Shown: positions 58,421-64,000 of the stretch, piece after piece | Numbering within the stretch: the first letter of the stretch is position 1 | Layout: every line of letters starts with the position of its first letter | Assembly: GCA_026214975.1 (NCBI GenBank) | Contig: CM047806.1 | Span: forward strand, 1,552,501-1,616,500 | Origin: Gentiana macrophylla | Taxonomy: Eukaryota > Streptophyta > Magnoliopsida > Gentianales > Gentianaceae | DNA length: 64,000 nucleotides | Direction of reading: 5' to 3' | The notes under the pieces: model-generated | The model's database searches: none | Told to the model about the DNA's origin: nothing | The model's input: only the letters and a program-made list of their open reading frames with translations | Program-made: the position numbers and the translations under genes

Positions 58421-61400
58421 GCCCCCCTCAAACTAGATGGTGTGGCAACAACATTGAGTTTGCTCCTGAACAGTTGGAATGCTGTGGTAGTCAAAGGCTT
58501 GGTCAATACATCAGCAATCTGATCTGAGCTTGGTATGTATTGGACCTTTAGCTTCTCCTCCAGAACTTGGTTCCTAACATAGTGGACATCCAGTTCTATG
58601 TGTTTTGTGCGTGCATGATAGACAGGATTGAGAGCCAAATCTGCTGCACTGGTGTTATCACACCAAGTTACTGGAGTTTTAGATAACTTGATCCCAATTT
58701 CCTTCAACAGATGTTGTATCCACTGCAGTTCTGCTGCTACATTTGCTAAGGCCCTGTATTCAGATTCACAGCTGGACCTTGAAACAACATGTTGTTTCTT
58801 AGAACTCCAAGAAACCAGACAGTCACCCAGAAAAACACAATATCCAGCAACAGATTTTCTGTCATAGGTATCAACTCCCCAATCAGCATCTGAATACCCT
58901 GTTAGATGCAAAGGTGCTCCAGTTTTAAAATGTAGAGCCAGATGTGAAGTGCCTCTTACATATCTCAGCAGTCTCTTTAAAGCCTGCCAGTGAACATCAG
59001 CAGGTTTTTGCATGAATTGGCTTAGGTGGTTCACTGCATAGGTGATATCAGGTCTGGTGATTGTCAAGTATTGAAGGCCTCCTATGGCTGTTCTGTATGA
59101 GTAAGGATCCTCCAGAGGTGTCCCCTGTGTTGGATCAAGTTGTTTACCAGTAACCATAGGAGTAGGGCACTCTTTCATGTTGTCAAAATTCAGTTTGTGA
59201 AGAAGCTGCTGAGCATAATAACTTTGGGATAAAAACAGACCTGTCTGATCTCTATAGACTTCCATGCCTAGAAAGTGGGACAATTCCCCCAAATCTTTGA
59301 GAGCAAATCTTGAGTTGAGAAGCTTGATGAACCTCTTTATCAGTGCTGCTGATGTACCTGTGACAATGATGTCATCAACATAGACAAGAACTAACATTAG
59401 TGAGCCAGATCTTTTAAAGATGAACAGGGAGTTATCTGCCATGGATTGTTTAAATCCCCACTGTATCATTTGATCTCTCAAAACCTCATACCAAGCCCTA
59501 GGAGCTTGCTTTAGTCCATATAGGGCTTTATTGAGCTTACACACATAATTGGGATGTTTAGGATCAATGAACCCTTCTGGTTGGGGCATATAGACAGTTT
59601 CATGAAGTGGCCCATTAAGAAAGGCATTGTTAATGTCAACTTGGTTGATGCCCCAATTAAAAGTGACTGCCAAGGACAAAACAACTCTGATGGTGGAAGA
59701 TCTTGCTACAGGACTAAAGGTCTCTGTGTAGTCAACACCAAACTTTTGATGGAAGCCCTTGGCAACCAGTCTAGCCTTATGCTTCAGGATTGAGCCATCA
59801 GTTTTCATCTTCAACTTGAATACCCACTTATTACCCACAAGATTTTGATGATCTGTTGGTGGGACTAGGGTCCAGGTATTGTTAGCACATAAGGCCTTGA
59901 ATTCCTCTTCCATTGCAGCTTTCCACTCAGAACTATTTAGGGCATCTGATGCACTTACTGGTTCAGAGGAGTAATGATGAGGAATTGTGGAGGAAGACAG
60001 GACATAGGTCTTAGGCTTGAAGATTCCACTTTTGGATCTAGTTTGCATGGGATGTTTAGTCAAATTGGGTGCAGGACAAGCTGGAGGATTTGGCTCAACA
60101 GATACTGGTGGAGAATGGTTGGAGGAAATGGACCTAGAGCTGGAGCTAGAGGAATCAGTGGAGGTATGTGCAGACCCTGGTGCATTTAGTGAGGGAGAGA
60201 CTTGTGAACTGGGACTAGCATTAGGAGAATGATGAGGGGAACTAGGAATTTGTGTTTCAGGATTGGAAGATGTGGACAGACTAGGTGAGTTAGGGTAAGC
60301 AGAGTGGCTAGAAGAAATATCATTGGTTGTTTCAGCTTCAGATTGAGTGTTAGGATGGACAATGACAGGTAAAACAGCAGTGAACAACTCAGGATCAACA
60401 ACAACTTCTCTGGATGGTCCTAGATTAAAACCTTCTTTGAATGGAAAAGACATTTCATCAAAAACTACATCCCTTGACACATATATCCTACCACTTTCAT
60501 CAAGACACTGAAAACCTTTGTGTTTAGGACTCATCCCTAAATTAACACATTTTGTAGTATGGAACTTAAATTTGGTTTGTGAGAAAGGTCTGGTGTGTGG
60601 GTAACAGGCACAGCCAAAGATTTTAAGACCAAGATAGTCTGGCTGTTTGTTGTACAGCACAGTGAAAGGGGATTGCATATTCAGGACTTTAGTAGGTAAA
60701 AGATTGATGAGATACACACTGTATTGAAAAGCTTCCCACCAAAACTTTAGGGGCATAGAGGCTTGAGCCAGAAGGGTTAAACCTAGTTCAACAATGTGTC
60801 TGTGTTTCCTCTCAGCCCTTCCATTTTGGGAATGAGCATGAGGGCATGGGTGTCTGAACTGAATTCCACACTCATTTAGGTATTTTTCAAAAGTTCTGTA
60901 CTCTCCCCCCCAATCAGATTGAATACACTTGATTTTAGTGTTGAATTGGTTTTCCACCAAGGTTTTAAACTGAATGAAAGTGGACATAGCATCAGCTTTA
61001 GACTTTAAGGGATAAATCCAGGTAAACCTGGAGTGATCATCAACAAAATGAATGTAATAGACATAGCCAGAGTTAGATTTCAGGGGAGCCGGACCCCATA
61101 AGTCAGTGTGCACCAAATCAAGAATGCAAGCAGCATGAGAATCAGAGGAAGAATAAGGTAGAACATGATTTTTTCCAAATTGACAAGATTCACAGAACTT
61201 TAATTCATCATTAACAGACACATTACACTGATTCAAAACATGATTGAGAACAACCCTAGAGGGATGCCCAAGTCTGCTATGCCAGACATTGGGATTCTTG
61301 TTGAGACACACAGATTTGACATTATTGATGGAGAACTGACTGGATGAGACAGCAGCTTCAGAGTTGAGAATTGAGGAGGATTTGGAGTGAAGGAGGCTCT

Positions 61401-62820
61401 GGAAACTAGGAATTTGATATAGACCATCATGAAGCTCACCTCTGAGAAGAACCATCCCTGACTTCTGATCCTTGATAAGACAATAAGAAGATTCAAAGAC
61501 AAGATTAATAGGATTATCATGAAGAAGCTTGGACACACTAATGAGATTTTTCTTAATCTGGGGAACATGAAGAAGATTATTTAAGTGAAGAGGTGTAGGG
61601 AAAGTGGGAATAACACTTGAGCCAATATGTTGAATACACAATATCTCACCATTACCTACAGTGAGTGCATCATTACCATGATAGTCTGAGTTGATGTGCA
61701 AGTTATTCATATCCGCAGTAACATGATCAGACGCTCCACTGTCCAGGTACCAGGAATCATCACCAACAGTTTGAGGACTGGCTGTAAATGCAGATATCTG
61801 TCTTGGTGAAGTGGTAGGAGGTACAAAGTCTCTTTCAAAACGATGCCAGCACTCAGTCACAATGTGACCCGCCTTACCACACAACTGGCAAACGGGCCTG
61901 TTTCCAGAATTACCACTGTTGTTGTTGTTATTTCCAGAATTTCTTCCACCTCTTCCTCTGTTAAAGCGGCCTCCACCTCTTGACCTACCACCTCTACCAC
62001 GGTTGGTACCATGTGACTGAGTATTGGTGTTGTAGTTGGATGACTTACCACTGGATTGAGCCATATGAGCAGAGGGACCTGTGGTTAGATTTAGGTTTCC
62101 AGCTCCTGCTGTGCCATTGAATCTTGCCAAGAGTCTATCATGGGTGACAAGTTGAGACTGGACTTCCTGCCATGTGAGGGAACCAATTCGAGCTGTAAGA
62201 TTTACAATCACAGCTTCATATTCACGCCCCAGACCTCCAAGAGTGGCAAGAATGAGCTCAGATCGACTTATTGGGTACCCTGCAGCTGCTAGATTATCCG
62301 AGTGAGACTTCATTAATGCAAGATAATCTGCCATGGACTGAGTACCTTTTTCAGATTTGGTGAGGGCAGCTTTAAACTCCAGCATTCTAGCCTCAGATTG
62401 AGAGTTGTACAGGGATTCTAGAGTACTCCAGATTTCATGTGAACTTGCACAGCCAACAACTTCAAGGAGAGCTTGCTCGGTCATGGAGCTTAGAAGCCAC
62501 CCCATGAGTAGTGAATCAGTCTGTTGCCATGCATCAAAGGCCGGATTTGGAGCTCCGGTGAGAGTTTGCCTGGGAGGTGAAGGAGCTGAACCCAACAAGT
62601 AATTTTCAAGCCGATGACCTCGAACAACTGGAAGAATTGTATATTTCCAGAGTAGATAGTTTTCCCGTGTTAATTTCACACTGCATGATTGAGAAAGATG
62701 ACCAGTGAAGGGTGTTGTTGAAATTGCAGATGGAGGACGCAGCAGGGAAGGCATGGTTGGTAGCTCAAACCGTTGACCAAAGTTGGGCAGAGAGGTAACA
62801 GTAGTTCCGAAAGTAGTCAT
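58408..62820 (-). CDS. copia gag-pol polyprotein, 1470 residues, intact
   Basis: One open frame encodes all copia functions. Gag: about residues 35-260 (LTRENYLLWKYTILPVVRGH, TARIGSLTWQEVQSQL), a Gly/Arg/Asn-rich linker, then zinc knuckle CQLCGKAGHIVTECWHR near 310. Protease: WYLDSGASDHVTAD near 357. Pre-integrase HH-CC: NVWHSRLGHPS with CESCQFGKNH near 510-550. Integrase DDE: VHTDLWGPAPL, QSDWGGEYRTF, HSQNGRAERKHRH (570-680). RT: about 985-1230, with NAFLNGPLHETVYMPQPEGF and YVDDIIVTG. RNase H: about 1310-1450, with GYSDADWGVDTYDRKSVAGY and CDNTSAADLALNPVYHARTK. The last codons (SLRGAVRI) are written by the polypurine tract and LTR. An in-phase ATG is at 62820, but an upstream ATG at 62939 (MADATATPATG) beside the primer site looks like the ancestral start and is now out of frame. 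Confidence 0.93.
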   Translation of the reverse strand: MTTFGTTVTSLPNFGQRFELPTMPSLLRPPSAISTTPFTGHLSQSCSVKLTRENYLLWKYTILPVVRGHRLENYLLGSAPSPPRQTLTGAPNPAFDAWQQTDSLLMGWLLSSMTEQALLEVVGCASSHEIWSTLESLYNSQSEARMLEFKAALTKSEKGTQSMADYLALMKSHSDNLAAAGYPISRSELILATLGGLGREYEAVIVNLTARIGSLTWQEVQSQLVTHDRLLARFNGTAGAGNLNLTTGPSAHMAQSSGKSSNYNTNTQSHGTNRGRGGRSRGGGRFNRGRGGRNSGNNNNNSGNSGNRPVCQLCGKAGHIVTECWHRFERDFVPPTTSPRQISAFTASPQTVGDDSWYLDSGASDHVTADMNNLHINSDYHGNDALTVGNGEILCIQHIGSSVIPTFPTPLHLNNLLHVPQIKKNLISVSKLLHDNPINLVFESSYCLIKDQKSGMVLLRGELHDGLYQIPSFQSLLHSKSSSILNSEAAVSSSQFSINNVKSVCLNKNPNVWHSRLGHPSRVVLNHVLNQCNVSVNDELKFCESCQFGKNHVLPYSSSDSHAACILDLVHTDLWGPAPLKSNSGYVYYIHFVDDHSRFTWIYPLKSKADAMSTFIQFKTLVENQFNTKIKCIQSDWGGEYRTFEKYLNECGIQFRHPCPHAHSQNGRAERKHRHIVELGLTLLAQASMPLKFWWEAFQYSVYLINLLPTKVLNMQSPFTVLYNKQPDYLGLKIFGCACYPHTRPFSQTKFKFHTTKCVNLGMSPKHKGFQCLDESGRIYVSRDVVFDEMSFPFKEGFNLGPSREVVVDPELFTAVLPVIVHPNTQSEAETTNDISSSHSAYPNSPSLSTSSNPETQIPSSPHHSPNASPSSQVSPSLNAPGSAHTSTDSSSSSSRSISSNHSPPVSVEPNPPACPAPNLTKHPMQTRSKSGIFKPKTYVLSSSTIPHHYSSEPVSASDALNSSEWKAAMEEEFKALCANNTWTLVPPTDHQNLVGNKWVFKLKMKTDGSILKHKARLVAKGFHQKFGVDYTETFSPVARSSTIRVVLSLAVTFNWGINQVDINNAFLNGPLHETVYMPQPEGFIDPKHPNYVCKLNKALYGLKQAPRAWYEVLRDQMIQWGFKQSMADNSLFIFKRSGSLMLVLVYVDDIIVTGTSAALIKRFIKLLNSRFALKDLGELSHFLGMEVYRDQTGLFLSQSYYAQQLLHKLNFDNMKECPTPMVTGKQLDPTQGTPLEDPYSYRTAIGGLQYLTITRPDITYAVNHLSQFMQKPADVHWQALKRLLRYVRGTSHLALHFKTGAPLHLTGYSDADWGVDTYDRKSVAGYCVFLGDCLVSWSSKKQHVVSRSSCESEYRALANVAAELQWIQHLLKEIGIKLSKTPVTWCDNTSAADLALNPVYHARTKHIELDVHYVRNQVLEEKLKVQYIPSSDQIADVLTKPLTTTAFQLFRSKLNVVATPSSLRGAVRI

Positions 62821-62955
62821 CGGAGGAACAGAAACAGCACCCCCACAGAAACAGCACTGTGAATGGGTGGTGATGGGGTGGAGATAGTGACCCCAGTAGT
62901 TGGTGCTCCGGTGGCCGGAGTTGCAGTGGCGTCGGCCATGGTGGCTCCGATACCA

Positions 62956-63148
62956 AGAAAGAATCTAGCAATAGATTTGATATTTTCTCATTATGCAGAA
63001 TATCTTCTTGAGAGTACAAATACACTGCAGGCCTAACAACTTTTGATCTTAGTGATATAGTCTTAGTGATATAGGAGTGACACTTGGCAATATCTAGGCC
63101 CTACATATACACACATAATAAAGGTAGATAATGCCTTATATTCTAACA
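62956..63148 (-). repeat. 5' LTR of copia D
   Basis: 193 bp, abutting the primer site and bounded outside by ATAAC. Confidence 0.92.
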
Positions 63149-63709
63149 ATAACTAACTTCAACTAGAATTTTCTTTCGTTTCTGGAAAGAAAACTAACTT
63201 CAACTAGAATTTTTGTTTTTCAAACTTCGAACTATACACCTTACCTGCAGATCAGGTCTATCACACTTCATCTGACTCCTAGTTGAGCTTCTGATCACCT
63301 TTACAAAATGACAAAACAAAAAATTAAAAGTAAGAAGATGAATCGAAACATAAGTAGATTTGTTTTTTTTTTTTTTTCAAATGATCATACCGTCTCTCAT
63401 TGCTCGGTGAATTGTGTAATCCGCCTCGTTTTTGAATGTGTTATGGCATATGCCGCACTTGTGATCCTCAGACCTGTGAATTTCTTCGTTGTGGCTTATG
63501 AGACCTCCAACTGTGTGATTATCTTTGTTGCATGCAACGCAATGACCGACAACATACTTGATGTGTCACGACGCTCAATCACCTGATCTTTCATCTTCTT
63601 CTTTTTTCCCATCGCAAAACAGAGATGAAACAGAGGAGTAGTAGACTAGTAGTTTGTTATAGAATTGATGAAACGGATTTTTTTTTTCCTTTTGCCTGCA
63701 ACATACCTG

Positions 63710-63718
63710 GGCGCGAAA
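63710..63718 (-). promoter_or_regulatory. E2F-like site upstream of the zinc-finger gene
   Basis: The minus strand reads TTTCGCGCC, an exact fit to the E2F consensus (TTTSSCGC type), about 100 bases upstream of the ATG at 63612. It suggests cell-cycle-linked expression but is a single short match. Confidence 0.35.
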
Positions 63719-64000
63719 ACAGATGCTTATATATGAAAAAAAAATCCACGCGACTACTGCAAACAGTAATCTAGTTTGATTGGATGAAGAATTACCCGGG
63801 TAATTTTGGTGTGATGTGAGGTTAGTTGAGTCGAATTGAGTCGAGTCAATAGTCTCTTGGGTTTGAGATTGATTTGGTTAAAAATACTTTGGCTCGAAAA
63901 TCGGTTCGACTTTGATCGAGCGTTTGAAATGTATGATCGAACTCGACTCGTCAAGTAATCGATATAACTTGACTCGGTCGTAAGTTTGATTATTTTTTTA
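63719..64000. other. upstream flank, no gene recognised
   Basis: AT-rich sequence with repeated TCGA words (GAGTCGAATTGAGTCGAGTC near 63827). Presumably promoter-distal flank of the zinc-finger gene; nothing else is visible. Confidence 0.4.

Larger units (their letters stand above)
58228..63148 (-). mobile_element. Ty1/copia retrotransposon D, full length and recent
   Basis: Two 193-bp LTRs (58228-58420 and 62956-63148) differ at one base (58334 versus 63062). The target duplication is ATAAC (58223-58227 and 63149-63153). On the minus strand the order is LTR, primer site TGGTATCGGAGCC, a 1470-codon open polyprotein, a polypurine tract (TTTGAGGGGGGC), LTR. This is the only element in the window with an intact long polyprotein. 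LTR ends are TG...CT, as in copia B, and the proteins are close relatives, so B and D belong to one lineage. Confidence 0.93.
58171..63612 (-). pseudogene. candidate C2H2 zinc-finger gene, frameshifted in exon 1, with copia D in its intron
   Basis: An ATG at 63612 starts a lysine-rich N-terminus (MGKKKKMKDQVIERR). After a one- or two-base frame slip near 63565 the sequence reads KYVVGHCVACNKDNHTVGGL, then ISHNEEIHRSEDHK. This has an exact CX2C-X12-HX4H finger and a second partial finger (CGICHNTF...TIH: CX2C-X12-H) lacking the last histidine. Exon 1 ends at a GTATGA donor (63391). Two candidate terminal exons begin similarly after AAAG: 63298-63245 (inside) and 58202-58171 (beyond copia D), the latter giving GDAECRDDEA and a stop. 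Copia D lies between them. The zinc-finger spacing is strong evidence of coding ancestry. Whether the frame slip is real or a sequencing error decides gene versus pseudogene. Confidence 0.5.

Noticed and set aside
1..64000. CRISPR array, bacterial operon or viral genome
   Set aside because: No regularly spaced short repeats with unique spacers and no prokaryotic gene clusters are present; repeats are plant transposon sequences.

Overview
This is a nuclear segment from a flowering plant, most likely a eudicot. The evidence is an intron-split gene for a plastid ribosomal protein, an F-box/DUF295 gene, plastid-DNA insertions, and nested LTR retrotransposons, a Helitron, a CACTA element and MITEs filling most of the AT-rich sequence. 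No bacterial or viral gene organisation is present. I cannot assign a species from the sequence alone.

Layout. 1-3625 is the right part of a CACTA element carrying spliced fragments of a cationic amino-acid transporter gene and a kinesin-8 gene. It cuts into the reverse transcriptase of a minus-strand Athila-like gypsy element (3626-8438). 8623-16906 is a plus-strand Tat-type gypsy element with two RNase H domains, no visible integrase, and a spliced antisense gene. 17500-22143 is a complete copia element (A) with identical LTRs but broken coding frames. 22302-26703 holds three non-autonomous DNA elements: one with an array of ACGTCA/TGACGT dyads, a Mutator-type MITE with a perfect 9-bp target duplication, and a hAT-like element. 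27063-35474 is copia element B, with a mostly deleted gypsy element nested in its gag (30990-34186).

The host genes follow. A plastid ribosomal protein bL34 gene (35837-37066, plus) lies about 450 bp from a four-exon gene for an acidic 207-residue protein I do not recognise (37517-38439, minus); the two converge tail to tail. 39545-44806 is a decayed copia element (C). 45839-46365 holds plastid-derived trnC and 23S rRNA pieces. 46956-48576 is a Helitron with repeated internal modules. An intact F-box/DUF295 gene lies at 49734-50912. 53820-54412 is a dead RNase H domain, probably from a LINE. 54731-57550 holds exon-like pieces of an unidentified minus-strand gene. 58171-63612 is a candidate C2H2 zinc-finger gene (minus, frameshifted in exon 1) whose intron contains copia element D (58228-63148), the youngest and only intact retrotransposon here.

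The genes do not form a pathway. The window records insertions into sparse genic DNA. The order of events can be read for several nests: gypsy then CACTA; copia B then the nested gypsy; zinc-finger gene then copia D. The points most worth following are the gene-capturing CACTA element, the spliced antisense gene in the Tat element, the unrecognised 207-residue gene, the ACGTCA dyad array shared in motif with the Helitron, and copia D within the zinc-finger gene.
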